Assembly: GCA_963922205.1 (NCBI GenBank) | Contig: CAWUHX010000138.1 | Coordinates: forward strand, 186,001 to 250,000 | Source of the DNA: Romanomermis culicivorax | Lineage: Eukaryota; Nematoda; Enoplea; Mermithida; Mermithidae | Length of the DNA stretch: 64,000 bases | Direction: 5' to 3' | In this document: positions 10,815 through 20,752 of the stretch, one piece after another | How positions within the stretch are numbered: position 1 is the stretch's first letter | How the letters are laid out: the number at the start of each line of letters is the position of its first letter | The notes under the pieces: generated by a model | Told to the model about the DNA's origin: nothing | What the model saw: the letters and a program-made list of their open reading frames with translations, nothing else | The model's database searches: none | Program-made: the position numbers and the translations under genes

Positions 10815-13800
10815 CTACGAAACTACACCGGGCGTCGCACTACTCTCCGCTGATTGCGAAGGTACAGTAAGACGATTTGATCGATTTTTTACGTAGTTCT
10901 GCCATCGTGTAGTCTCGTAGCGAAAAATTTTCAGCCTACTTGCTGAAACCTTTTGCCGTAGCAAAAGATTATCATAACGTGCAATTGTTATGACATTATC
11001 TTCTAACCTGGAAACATCAGTTATAATGAAGGGTCCTTCCCAAGTTAAGCCTAGTTTCTTTTGCTTATCAACTTTAAGAAGTACCCAATCATTTTCTTTA
11101 AAAACCGAGGTTTTAATTTTCTTGTCGAAATATCTTTTGCTAGCTTCCGCTGCTTTCTGGATATTTTCGGCAATAATACCATAAAGCCTGGTTAAGTGGT
11201 CTGTTAGGATGAATTTGTATGCCTCATAATTCATGGGCATTACTATTTTAAGGGCTTTTGACAAATTCATCCCAAACTTTGCCTCATGGCCCCGTAACAA
11301 CGCAAATGGCGAGGCCTTCGTCACTGCGTGTGGGGTAGCATTGTAGGCAAAGACCACTGATTTGAGATATCTTGGCCAGCTATCGGGTTCACTGATAGCT
11401 ACTTTTCTCAGTTGCTTTATTAGAGTTTGGTTGAACCTCTCTACCATACCATTACCCTGAGGGTGGTAAGCAGTAGTGAAGATCTTCTTACACTCTAATA
11501 AATCACAAACTGATTTCATTAAATCCGAAGTAAAACAAGATCCATTGTCACTTAGGAGTTTCGTTGGTGTTCCATGCCTAAATATTATAGCTTCTAAGAA
11601 CGCATTCACAACTGAATTTGCTGATTGATCTGGGATCATTTCAGCTTCAACCCATTTTGTGAAATAGTCCTGAAAAACTATAACATAAGGCATTCTTTCT
11701 CCCAAAGGCGAAATTCCTACTATATCCACAGATACAATGTCGAATGGACCTTGTGGCACAATGGGTATCAACGGAGGAATGGATGGCTTTCCTGCAGTTG
11801 CCATTTGACAGACAACACAGTATTTTATCCACTCCCTGACATCTTTTTCCATGCCAGGCCACCAATAGTGCAATTTCATGACACTCAGAGTTCTTTTGAA
11901 ACCCTGGTGTGTCATTATTACAGCACCATGATGCTGATGCAGTACAGAGTCCCTGAGGTTTGCGGGTACGACCAATTGGTCTTCGCTTTCTACCTCAGTT
12001 TCTGTATACAATACACCATTTTCTTCGTAGAACCCAGTGTGATACTTCGTGGTGCTATTTGCACCTAATCTATCCCAGATTGGCTTTAAGCTTTCATCTG
12101 CTTTTTGCAGTTTGCTCATCAAGTCATCTGGGATCAGGCCAATAGATATCTCTTTTTCTCCTGATGTTCCTGGTTTATCAAATTCCTCTTCCTTTGTAGG
12201 GTGTAACCACTGCACATTGTCTTGTTTCTTAGGTATCGCAGATTTATCAGTTTCCTGATTTTCTTTCTGCACCTTTTCCGAAACACGAGCTTTGCTTCGG
12301 GTTACCACCACTTCTACTCCTTTAGAATGCTCTCTTTCATCCTCAGGACTAATTCGAGCATCCTCTCCTTCCTTTTTATCCCTGTGGGATTTATTCTTTT
12401 CGGGGATGTTGTTCCTCTCGGCCACTAAGGAAATTTGTTGTTGTTCTTGTTGTTCTTTTATTATTCCTTTGACATCCGAGGAAACAACATCCGACTTGAA
12501 CATGCTTTCCCACTTTGGTGGTGATTTCACCACATCCTCTGGCTCATCCTTTCTAGAGAGAAAGTCAGCCATAGCATTTTGTCTACCCGGCACGTATTCT
12601 AACTTGTGGTTGTATTGATTTATGATCGCATACCACCGTTTCAATTTGTCATTTGTTGTAGTGTTGACTTTCATTGATAACAGTGGTCTGTGATCTGTCT
12701 TAATCAATACTTTCTGCCCCAATAAATAGTGCCGATAGATTTTGAGGCCGTAGATAATCGCGAGGCACTCCCTTTCGGTTGCGCACCACTTTTTCTCATC
12801 CTCCTTTAGCACACGGCTATTGTATGCTATGACCCACTTGTCATCTCCAGATTCTTGATACAGAACAGCCCCTAGTGCTGTTCCACTGGCATCGGTTTGT
12901 AGAATGAATTGGGCTGAGCCATCTATTACTGGGTACCTAAGAAATGAAACCGATACCAGTGCTTCTTTCAAAGCATTAAATGCTTTGTAATGATCCTCTG
13001 TGACGAGCCATTTATTCCTTTTCTTGGCTGTCAGCTTATACAAAGGTTCTGCGTGCTTTGCCAGATGTGGTATAAATTTTTTACACCACTGGAGCATTCC
13101 GAGAAACCTTTGCATACGCTTGACCGAGTCCGGGAATTCAAACTCCTTAATAGCTTGCACTTTTTTCGGATCGGGCGAAATTCCATTAGAATCCAAAATG
13201 TGACCAAGAAAATGTACCTTCTTTGGTAGGAATTCACATTTTTCCGGTTTAAGTGTAAGCTGGGCTCGTCTCAGAGCATCTAGGACCAATTTCAAGTTTT
13301 CTATGTGTTCCTCGAATGTATTCGAGAACACTATGATATCGTCTATGTAAACTAGACATATCTTCCACACATGGGGATGAAGGATTCTTTCCATCATCCT
13401 CTGGAACTCGGCTGGTGCATTTTTCAGTCCAAAGGGCATTACTTTGAACTCAAACAACCCTTCTTGACACAGGAAAGCAGTCTTTTCTTTACTGCCTTCT
13501 TCCATTGGCACTTGCCAATAACCAGACTTAAGGTCAAGAGTCGTATAAAATTTTGCTCTCCCGAGGCAGTCCAGATAATCATCCATTCTTGGTATTGGAT
13601 ATCGATCATCCTTCGTAACCTCATTCAAGCCTCTGAAATCAACAACCGGCCTGAGCGACCCATCTTTCTTCCCCACTAGGAATAATGGTGCCGCCCAGGG
13701 CGATCTTGATGGCTCTATGACTCTATTGTCTAGCATTTCCTGCACATGTTGTCTGATATATGGTCGACGTTCAATGGCAGCTCTGTAGTAATGTTTCGCC

Positions 13801-13976
13801 ACAGGGCTAGCATCACCTGTATTAATTTTAAAAGTAAGATGGGGAGTAGTTGTCAGAGGATCATGAGGTAGGCTAAATACATCTCGGTATTTCACGAGTT
13901 GCCGTATGGCCATCTCTTTCTGTTCCTCTGACACTGTAGCTTTAGAGGTCATTTTGTACAATGCTTCCAGAAACAC
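10815..13976 (-). CDS. pol: Element 1 Pol: reverse transcriptase, RNase H, integrase
   Basis: This 1053-codon frame copies the element RNA into DNA and integrates it. RT is at about residues 40-310, with LDLKSGYWQVP (motif A) and YIDDIIVFS (catalytic Asp pair) near residue 210. RNase H follows with QTDASGTALGA, ATERECLAI and KTDHRPLL. After a charged linker comes integrase with the HHCC finger (HQHHGAVIMTHQG to CVVCQM), the D,D,E core (VDIVG, LLSDNGSCFTS, GNGMVERFNQ) and a C-terminal GPF motif. All catalytic residues are present. Coding similarity and an open frame extend upstream to about 14072, where the hAT-like insert cuts the joint gag-pol frame, so 13976 is only the first Met. Confidence 0.95.
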   Translation of the reverse strand: MFLEALYKMTSKATVSEEQKEMAIRQLVKYRDVFSLPHDPLTTTPHLTFKINTGDASPVAKHYYRAAIERRPYIRQHVQEMLDNRVIEPSRSPWAAPLFLVGKKDGSLRPVVDFRGLNEVTKDDRYPIPRMDDYLDCLGRAKFYTTLDLKSGYWQVPMEEGSKEKTAFLCQEGLFEFKVMPFGLKNAPAEFQRMMERILHPHVWKICLVYIDDIIVFSNTFEEHIENLKLVLDALRRAQLTLKPEKCEFLPKKVHFLGHILDSNGISPDPKKVQAIKEFEFPDSVKRMQRFLGMLQWCKKFIPHLAKHAEPLYKLTAKKRNKWLVTEDHYKAFNALKEALVSVSFLRYPVIDGSAQFILQTDASGTALGAVLYQESGDDKWVIAYNSRVLKEDEKKWCATERECLAIIYGLKIYRHYLLGQKVLIKTDHRPLLSMKVNTTTNDKLKRWYAIINQYNHKLEYVPGRQNAMADFLSRKDEPEDVVKSPPKWESMFKSDVVSSDVKGIIKEQQEQQQISLVAERNNIPEKNKSHRDKKEGEDARISPEDEREHSKGVEVVVTRSKARVSEKVQKENQETDKSAIPKKQDNVQWLHPTKEEEFDKPGTSGEKEISIGLIPDDLMSKLQKADESLKPIWDRLGANSTTKYHTGFYEENGVLYTETEVESEDQLVVPANLRDSVLHQHHGAVIMTHQGFKRTLSVMKLHYWWPGMEKDVREWIKYCVVCQMATAGKPSIPPLIPIVPQGPFDIVSVDIVGISPLGERMPYVIVFQDYFTKWVEAEMIPDQSANSVVNAFLEAIIFRHGTPTKLLSDNGSCFTSDLMKSVCDLLECKKIFTTAYHPQGNGMVERFNQTLIKQLRKVAISEPDSWPRYLKSVVFAYNATPHAVTKASPFALLRGHEAKFGMNLSKALKIVMPMNYEAYKFILTDHLTRLYGIIAENIQKAAEASKRYFDKKIKTSVFKENDWVLLKVDKQKKLGLTWEGPFIITDVSRLEDNVITIARYDNLLLRQKVSASRLKIFRYETTRWQNYVKNRSNRLTVPSQSAESSATPGVVS

Positions 13977-14072
13977 AACTCCATCAAATTTTGATTCCTT
14001 GGCATCGAAAATGCCCTCTAGGCTACTTTCTCCACTATTTCCTGCCTGTAAAATTGATACACTTGATTCTCC

Positions 14073-15595
14073 CAGGGTTCATACAAAGTTGGAGAAAAAA
14101 AATTCCCTGTGTTTTCCATGTTTTCCAGGTTGACAAATGAAATTTTTCCAGGTTTTTATAATGATGAAATATACTATACTGAAGAAAAATACTGAATAAT
14201 AGAAACATGTGTGAGCTAAAGTATCATCAAAAATAGAGTTCTGAATCAAAAAATTTATTTAAAATTATTGCGCAACCTAGTGCCGAAAAATTTTGGTTCC
14301 GAGGCCTCTGAAATGTCAGAAAATTAATTTTTCAGCACACTCTTATGCAGCTACCGATGATCAATCGTAATATTTTCACCATTTGATTGGTGGGAGCGTT
14401 AAAAAATTTTTCTAACGTTTTCGTATATCAAGAGCCAGTAATTTACCAATCATAATTATTTATGATATATATAAACCAACGTATAAACCATAAAAAAGTG
14501 TGATAGATATTTTACTTCGGACTCGGATATCGGTAATTAATGCGGTGGAGAGCATCGGAAAAAATTAAGATTTTGATATTCTATATTGTTGGAAAATGAC
14601 TATTTTTAATATCTATTTCCTGCCTGAAAAGTCTAATTTTTCAGTGAGTTCAACATGTTTTCACTCAGCCAAACTACAATTCAGAAATTAAGCAAGCAGC
14701 AATGAATTGAAAGACTTTTTCAGACAGACGAACCTCTGCTATTGTCCCGCACTTAATCATTTTCCAAATGCACAAAGTTATCTTCACGAAAGTCGAAAAT
14801 TCTAAAGAACCACAAAATGATTTTGTGGAAATAATGTAGAAAAATCTAGGTTTTAGTCAAATATGTGAAAAAACAATACAAGGTCAAACATTCATCCATA
14901 ACATGCTGATGTTTAAAAGCTATAAGCCAGCGTAAGCTAGGCCGCCATTTTCCAACCGCACAACAGAAATGATAACAAGAATCATAAGTGATTTGAAATT
15001 CGGCGCGAAGCGCCAGACAATTTTCTAATATTTTTTCTTAAAAACGCATAAGAATACATCTCCGGACAGGAAACTCACCCAATCAAAAGGGTCATTAGGC
15101 TCTAATTTTTATAAGCCATGTTGGCTTGTGCCCCTAAATTTTTAGGAGTCAATCAGAATTTTTAGAAGCCATGGTTCCTAATTGACCTAAAAAAACCCTG
15201 ACCAGACTAGATTTTTTTCGCTCGCAAATATGAATGCTCTATATAGCCGAAAACATTTTGTTGATTAGTCTCCAATTTTCAGGCATAAATGAGGAGTTTG
15301 AATGTTTTCTCGAATATTACCCTTACAATCCAATTGAAACATTGACTTTGACATAATAATTTAAAGGCTACATTGAAAGTTGAAGTTGGAAAAGTAAAAA
15401 AAAACGCTCTCAAATACTCGATGATTTTAAGCAATTTCACTTTCAATGTGCATAGTCGAATAAGAAAACTCGCCGCAGCGCGGCGAAAAAATTTGACGAT
15501 TTTCCTGTAATTTTCAACACAATATATTTATTTTTCCTTAAAATTCCCTGTGTTTTCCAGGTTTTCCAGGTTTTCCAGGTTGTGTATGAACCCTG
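14073..15595. mobile_element. Non-autonomous hAT-like element inside gag-pol of element 1
   Basis: The 1523-bp insert has terminal inverted repeats beginning CAGGGTTCATACA at both ends. TTCTCC is repeated on both sides (14067-14072 and 15596-15601), and the right copy reads TTCTCCCC, fitting an original 8-bp duplication that lost bases on the left. Without the insert and one target copy the gag-pol frame is continuous. Internal sequence is AT-rich with short TTTTCCAGG reiterations near both ends and no transposase frame. Confidence 0.85.
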
Positions 15596-18382
15596 TTCTC
15601 CCCGAAATACGGAGTTACAGTAGCCAAGAACTTGGTTAGGTTCTATCAGGCAACCGGAACCCGTATTATTGGAGATCATCAATACAAAGTCCTCCTTTGA
15701 ACTGTCAACTATACTATCATTTATTCTGAATCTCGTTTCTGAATCATCTCCTTCTACGATGATTCCATTTATTCTATTTGCCGAGGATTTATTCCACAAT
15801 TTAGCTTTCACTAGCTGATCTGTTCCATGTGGAATGTAAATTCTATTACAAGCCACTACTGGAACTAGATCTTCCAGTTGCTCAATTGTTGAACATTGAT
15901 CTTCTTCAATAGAATTTTCTTGTATTGATTCTGCTATCATCGGATTATGCATCCCAACTATTGGAATTGCTTTCTTATCCGATGTTAACAAATCAATACT
16001 TTTCTTTACACCCATCATAGTCATTGAACCTTTTCCAAAATCTATAACCGTATTGACTTCCGGATGCGCCAGGAAGTCTGTTCCCAATATCAAATCTTCT
16101 GCGGACCCTGGTATTATGATAGCGTTAACTGGAAAACGGCCATAATCACATTGCATTTGAAATTGAACGTAACCATGTGCACTAACTACTTTACCATTGG
16201 CGACAGTGACTTTTAGGATCCTAGGGTACACTGTATACTCCAGTCCAAGTGATTTTTTCAAGAAATCACCCGACATCACCGAACACTGAGCTCCCGTGTC
16301 AATCAGTGCCTTTGCAGTAGTAGAACACACAGTTACTTTGATGTGAAATGGCTGTGTTCTAGGGTATTTTGCTAACATATCCAGTTCCTCTGCAGTCGCC
16401 TTTCTACCATACTCGGCACTGCATTCCATTTCTGGCACATTCTCTTCTTTCTCCATGGCACAATTGTGTAAACCACACAACTTCATCTCCATCATTGGTT
16501 CTTGCTGTACACTATTGACACCACTACTTGGCGGTTGGTCTGTCTGCCCGGAGGCTTGCGACGGACTAACTACTTTTTGTGGAACCAACAGGGTATTTGA
16601 ACTCTGATTTGCGATTACTGGTTGTTGGTCCATTAGATTTGGTCCTGGTAACATCAGCTGGGTGGTAGCCTGTAACAATCTCATCTGCTCCCTGAGCTTC
16701 TTCAACTTTACGTATTCCTGAAACTCGGCATATTCTTGCAAATTTTCCGCCTCGTCATCAGGAAACGAAACTTGATAAGCTCCCCTTTCGCCTTTGTTAC
16801 CAAAACCTCCTCTACTTCCTCCGTAATTTCCTCTGAAATTACCTCTGAAATTTCCTCTACCTCGGAAATTTCCAAAACTTCCTCTAGGACTTCCTCTTCC
16901 AAAGCCTCTTCCACTATTTCCACCCCTTCCACGATTTTGCAGACCTTTATAAAAATTCAAGGTTCTACAATCAATCATGTTGTGAGTGTTATTTTCGTGG
17001 TAAGTACACCATTTTCGCTGCTGAACCTCTTGTTGACTTTTTGCTTTCGCTTTATCAACTTTCTGAATTAAAGCAGTTATGGCTTCCTCTTGAGCTTTGG
17101 TCGAGTTCCTAATCTCTTCATAACATTGTGCCATTTTGATAAACTCCTTAGATAAAGCCACCATGAGGGAGTCCTTTTTTGGCTCCTCAACAGGCTGTTG
17201 CCGAGGCATTATGGCCTGTTGCGGAGGTACTTCAAGTACTTCATCATCTGCTATATCTATCAATTGATTTTGCGAAGATTGCGTTGGAGTTTGCCTTTCT
17301 GTGTTTGGTCTTCTAAAGTCCCTATTGCTTTTTTGGGCGCTTTCATAAGGTCTTTGGATTACATTCACATCGGCTTGCTGCTCCTCAGCAATTTCCGCTT
17401 GTGCGGTATTTATCATCAAGGACTGTTCTCTCGGCCCAAATGTTCTAATCGCATTCCGGTACTTTAACTCTATCTCATAGACTGCCTGCGAAAGATCATA
17501 CCAATTTTTGAATTTTGCTATGTCTTTCTGCAGTTCTAATTGATAAGTCAAAGAACTCCTATAGAAAAAGGTTTCAATGATTACTTTATTTTTAAACTCT
17601 TTTGTTTCACTCTGATAAACGAGATTCACATGTGCTCGAACCCTTTTTAAAAATTTGGTTGCTGCTTCATCGGGTTCCTGCTTAATATCCAATAAATCCT
17701 GTTTGAGCATGTCCAGGTTACAATCTGGAGCACAATAGTTCAAAATCTTGTCTCGGGCCTCCCTATATGTCGTTGACTCTTCGGCCAATTCTTTCGGCAA
17801 GTCCCTTGACAAACGGGTTAATGCTTCTAGTTTCACTTCATCGGGAGTATTCTTTCGAAACTCACCTTCTAGCTCCACTAGAAAAGCAAGAACCTGTTTA
17901 CTTGGCATATCAGATTGCAGTAATTTCGGTTTGATCGCCCTTTCAATGTCATAGACAGTTGGGCCTACTTGAGCCGGATTGACCCATAAAGCTGGATCAA
18001 TCGGAATCATTGTAGGCATGACCTGCTGCCTGACACTTGGGGTCTCTCCCCTAATACAACTGCTCTGTTGTGAGATAGTTGGATTTATCAGACTTGGGTT
18101 TTTTAGGCCCTCGTCAAAACCACAACTACTCACCCTCTGCTCCACTTTTGAGGTAGTGGGCAAATGAGACATATACTGCTCTTTAGGACCGAGACTTGAC
18201 TTTTGGTCTTTCCGTCTACAGTCTTGCTGAAGAGTGATGCCATCATTCTGCCACGCTAACTCTTCCTGGCCCTGCTCAAACTTCAATGCACCACCTTGCA
18301 TTGCTTTGCCTCGGTTCATTTGCCTTACTGGCTTTCTGTGAACCTGTATTAGCAATGTTGGCGAATATGCTATCATAAACAT
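15443..18382 (-). CDS. gag: Element 1 Gag and protease
   Basis: The frame covers capsid, nucleocapsid and protease; its last 50 or so codons read into the inserted transposon and are not native. A capsid-like region lies at residues 160-320 (KQVLAFLVELEGEFRKNTP onward). The zinc knuckle is CTYHENNTHNMIDC, a C-x2-H-x4-H-x4-C form, and is followed by an RGG/RGNFRG-rich RNA-binding segment. Protease has [14 protein letters not shown] near residue 690 and LILGTDFLAHPEV, the expected Asp protease signatures. The N-terminus is in another frame (18276-18953), so a frameshift lies near 18290-18380. The region after protease (NNTGSGCLIEPNQVLG) is shared with elements 2 and 3. Confidence 0.9.
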   Translation of the reverse strand: MFMIAYSPTLLIQVHRKPVRQMNRGKAMQGGALKFEQGQEELAWQNDGITLQQDCRRKDQKSSLGPKEQYMSHLPTTSKVEQRVSSCGFDEGLKNPSLINPTISQQSSCIRGETPSVRQQVMPTMIPIDPALWVNPAQVGPTVYDIERAIKPKLLQSDMPSKQVLAFLVELEGEFRKNTPDEVKLEALTRLSRDLPKELAEESTTYREARDKILNYCAPDCNLDMLKQDLLDIKQEPDEAATKFLKRVRAHVNLVYQSETKEFKNKVIIETFFYRSSLTYQLELQKDIAKFKNWYDLSQAVYEIELKYRNAIRTFGPREQSLMINTAQAEIAEEQQADVNVIQRPYESAQKSNRDFRRPNTERQTPTQSSQNQLIDIADDEVLEVPPQQAIMPRQQPVEEPKKDSLMVALSKEFIKMAQCYEEIRNSTKAQEEAITALIQKVDKAKAKSQQEVQQRKWCTYHENNTHNMIDCRTLNFYKGLQNRGRGGNSGRGFGRGSPRGSFGNFRGRGNFRGNFRGNYGGSRGGFGNKGERGAYQVSFPDDEAENLQEYAEFQEYVKLKKLREQMRLLQATTQLMLPGPNLMDQQPVIANQSSNTLLVPQKVVSPSQASGQTDQPPSSGVNSVQQEPMMEMKLCGLHNCAMEKEENVPEMECSAEYGRKATAEELDMLAKYPRTQPFHIKVTVCSTTAKALIDTGAQCSVMSGDFLKKSLGLEYTVYPRILKVTVANGKVVSAHGYVQFQMQCDYGRFPVNAIIIPGSAEDLILGTDFLAHPEVNTVIDFGKGSMTMMGVKKSIDLLTSDKKAIPIVGMHNPMIAESIQENSIEEDQCSTIEQLEDLVPVVACNRIYIPHGTDQLVKAKLWNKSSANRINGIIVEGDDSETRFRINDSIVDSSKEDFVLMISNNTGSGCLIEPNQVLGYCNSVFRGEQGSYTTWKTWKTWKTQGILRKNKYIVLKITGKSSNFFAALRRVFLFDYAH

Positions 18383-18953
18383 CTAACCTGTTCATGATCT
18401 GGTCCAGTTTGTCTTCTAATGAGCTCTTTCGAGGATTTTCTCGATGTTCCTCCCGCTCGTTATCCCAATATAATCGGTGGTACGTATCGAATAACTGGGC
18501 GGGTTTATTAATCGGCCGGCGCTGCTGTTGATCCAAAACCGGAATGTTCATCTTCGGTGATGGACGCGCCAGTCCCGTAATAGGCGGATGTAAATATTCG
18601 CCTCTCTTCGGGAGGTTCGTCGACGACGGAATTTTAAAAATTTGATCTTTGTTGGCCGATAATATCGCGTCGTCGTCCTCCCTCTCGACAGCTGTCGAGG
18701 TCGTAGGTCGGTTGCCTTCATTTTCCACCGATAAAGGCCTGTGATCTGAGCAATTGTCCTCTTCAGCTGAGGTTTCAGCTGAAGTTAGGACAATTAACTT
18801 TTCTGTATCACGGGCCTTTTTTCCCGGTGGTGTTCGGGGCAAACCGGAACTCTTGAGGCCACCTAGGTTGTCTTTACTCATTTTGTAACCTCCCAGTTCT
18901 CTATAAAAACCAATAGGTTTTTTGACTCCTCGAGTTTGCCTCTGATTTTCCAT
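18276..18953 (-). CDS. Element 1 Gag N-terminus, out of frame with the rest
   Basis: It starts with Met shortly after the primer-binding site and encodes a charged, disordered N-terminal Gag region, ending with a short helix (KLDQIMNRLDVYDSIFANI) that matches the corresponding part of element 2 ([19 protein letters not shown]). In element 2 this region is in one frame with the capsid. Here it overlaps the capsid frame by about 107 bases in a different register, so either an indel or a programmed shift separates them. An indel is more likely because element 2 has no shift. Confidence 0.75.
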   Translation of the reverse strand: MENQRQTRGVKKPIGFYRELGGYKMSKDNLGGLKSSGLPRTPPGKKARDTEKLIVLTSAETSAEEDNCSDHRPLSVENEGNRPTTSTAVEREDDDAILSANKDQIFKIPSSTNLPKRGEYLHPPITGLARPSPKMNIPVLDQQQRRPINKPAQLFDTYHRLYWDNEREEHRENPRKSSLEDKLDQIMNRLDVYDSIFANIANTGSQKASKANEPRQSNARWCIEV

Positions 18954-18960
18954 TACTTTG

Positions 18961-18977
18961 AGAGTCAGAAGCCACCA
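18961..18977 (-). promoter_or_regulatory. Primer-binding site of element 1
   Basis: In the sense direction, two bases (AG) after the 5' LTR, lies TGGTGGCTTCTGACTCT. It begins with TGG, complementary to the CCA end of a tRNA whose 3' end would read AGAGTCAGAAGCCACCA. The first nine bases are the same in element 2. I could not assign the tRNA. Confidence 0.85.
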
Positions 18978-18979
18978 CT

Positions 18980-19577
18980 TGTTGAAATGAGACTTGGTGG
19001 AAGTTGAGAAATATAATAAGGATTTGATACCAAAAATAGACCTAATCAGTCACTAGCTAATTCACCTAATCAGGCCGAAACCTTAGGTAGAATCAGTTTG
19101 CAACAGTTCGGTCAGTCTCCAAATCAACAAAGATCTCCTGCTTTCGTCCCGAAGAACTGCAGAAGATAAGATAACACCCTGAGCTCAAGTAACTTCAAAC
19201 CAGGGGCAAAATCAGAAGTCAGGCCGAGAACTGAGTTGTAAATGTAGACTTGCACGCTGGGTGGCTCTCCAGATATCCGGGGTCTAACCTGCGTTCCCTC
19301 CGCTGCGAGTAATCCAAAGGCTGTCGGCCGCGGGTCGTTGTATTTAAGGCGGAAATGCTCCACCACAAATAAAATAACAAAATAATATAATATAATGCCC
19401 TATTGGGCCGCCGATTTTGTCTTTAATAAAAACAAAACAAACAATCAATGAATGACCAAAAACATAGACGACCGGCATATTTATGCACGGTGTCTATGCA
19501 AATCGGCGTCGACGCAAAACGCGTCGACTTTGGCTATTTCTTCACAACCTGGAGATAGACTATGTCCATCCCTGACA
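18980..19577 (-). repeat. Element 1 LTR (5' LTR in element sense)
   Basis: A near-identical partner of 4117-4715. Differences seen by eye are one A deletion and about five substitutions. It ends at the TSD CTTG (19578-19581), after which the GGGAATCGCTCA tandem repeat resumes. The 80-codon open frame is also intact here (19124-19366). Confidence 0.95.
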
Positions 19578-19675
19578 CTTGGGAATCGCTCACTTGGGAA
19601 TAAACCTCAGTCAAGGCAGGGGTGGGTAGACATTTTTTTCGTTCTTGACAACGAAAAGAAAGGTCTCAAAAAGGT

Positions 19676-19975
19676 CTTCTAACATCCAAGAAGCATATTC
19701 TTCAACCTATATTAGCCAGATATGTTAAATTATTTGCTTAGATAGCACTTTTTAAAGTTTTAATGTTACTTTTTTGGGATCAAGTAATACCTTGTTTAGA
19801 AAAATTGTTAAACTACAGCATTATTTCCTTTTTCATGACTTTCTCTTCTCTCTTGCTGATTGTTCTTTGTTATCTTCTCAATCATTGCTGGGGCAGTCAA
19901 ATCTGCTGGGGGTCAGTCAAAGTCTGCCGGAGGTCGAAACCTTCCCCCTTGCATGTATGATTATGACTATAGCGT
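19676..19975 (+). repeat. Dispersed repeat R, copy 1
   Basis: About 300 bp resemble 22626-22960 throughout (for example AGCATATTCTT and GCACTTTTTAAAG, then repeated AGTCAAnATCTGC near the right end and CATGTA). No terminal inverted repeats or target duplication were found, so the class is unknown. Confidence 0.75.
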
Positions 19976-20700
19976 AACATTACCCAGCTAGCTTTGGGCT
20001 ATCGAATGCATATGGTGATTGATTTCAGGATTTCCACCCCAAACCGCTGATTCGTTACACCAGAAAGTATATGATGTATCGGAATTTGGGGTAATTATTT
20101 CTTGATGCAATGAGAAATTTTAGTCTATTTTCTCTAAATGATACTTGGAAAAGCAACAGTTCAAACAGTAACAAACAACCAGGTGTGGGGTGGTGACTTG
20201 AGAGAGAAACATCAAGTCTACGGGTTCAGAGGGAAACGCACGATGGCAGCGTGTGCGCATCGTGACATTCCCCCATAGGGAAGAGTGACGTCCCCGTCAC
20301 AAACCCCCATCCCACTGAGGCAGGGAAGGGTCCCCCTAATACAATCACCATGTAACGTGTGTCGCACCGGGTGAGTGCGCATCGTGACAATACTCACGGT
20401 CGCCTGTACTCTGCCAATTGACTGTTAGGCCTTCGCAGGTTTTTCTACTGCAAAAGATTTCCCTACGTTTCGAATCATATTACGAAATCAACTATAGTAA
20501 TCCGTTTTTTGATAGCAGAAACCAAAAATATGACATCAAGTGTGAAAATTCAATGTTCTGATGATTCTATATATTCTATTGTAAACTAGAGCAAAGTGCA
20601 TAATAAAAGTAAGCTGTACAAATTTATGTTTAAAAACGCGGGACAAGCTGCCAGAAACGGCCTCGTAGTGGAAAAGCCAGCGAAAATCACGAAATTTGAA
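19976..20700. other. Intergenic DNA downstream of L2HGDH
   Basis: No gene is seen. The part 20210-20420 is richer in GC and contains GTGCGCATCGTGACA twice (about 20250 and 20370), with C-rich runs between the copies. Function unknown. Confidence 0.4.
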
Positions 20701-20706
20701 TTTATT
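20701..20706 (-). terminator. Poly(A) signal of L2HGDH
   Basis: AATAAA on the minus strand, about 47 bases after the L2HGDH stop codon, at the distance expected for a cleavage and polyadenylation signal. Confidence 0.7.
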
Positions 20707-20752
20707 ACCGGGGAAGCGGATGGAATTTTCGTAAAAAATGCCACGGCGTCCA

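Larger units (their letters stand above)
4117..19577 (-). mobile_element. Element 1: Ty3/Gypsy LTR retrotransposon with an extra exonuclease gene
   Basis: This is a complete 15.46-kb LTR element in minus orientation. LTRs of 599 and 598 bp start TG and end CA. A 4-bp duplication CTTG flanks both ends (4113-4116 and 19578-19581). Read in its sense direction the order is LTR, PBS, gag-protease, RT-RNase H-integrase, spacer, ORF3 with a DEDDy exonuclease, polypurine tract, LTR. RT before integrase places it in Ty3/Gypsy (Metaviridae). A 1.5-kb hAT-like element interrupts gag-pol. The LTRs differ at about six positions by eye, so insertion was recent. One frameshift in gag and one stop in ORF3 suggest that this copy is not fully functional. 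Confidence 0.95.
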
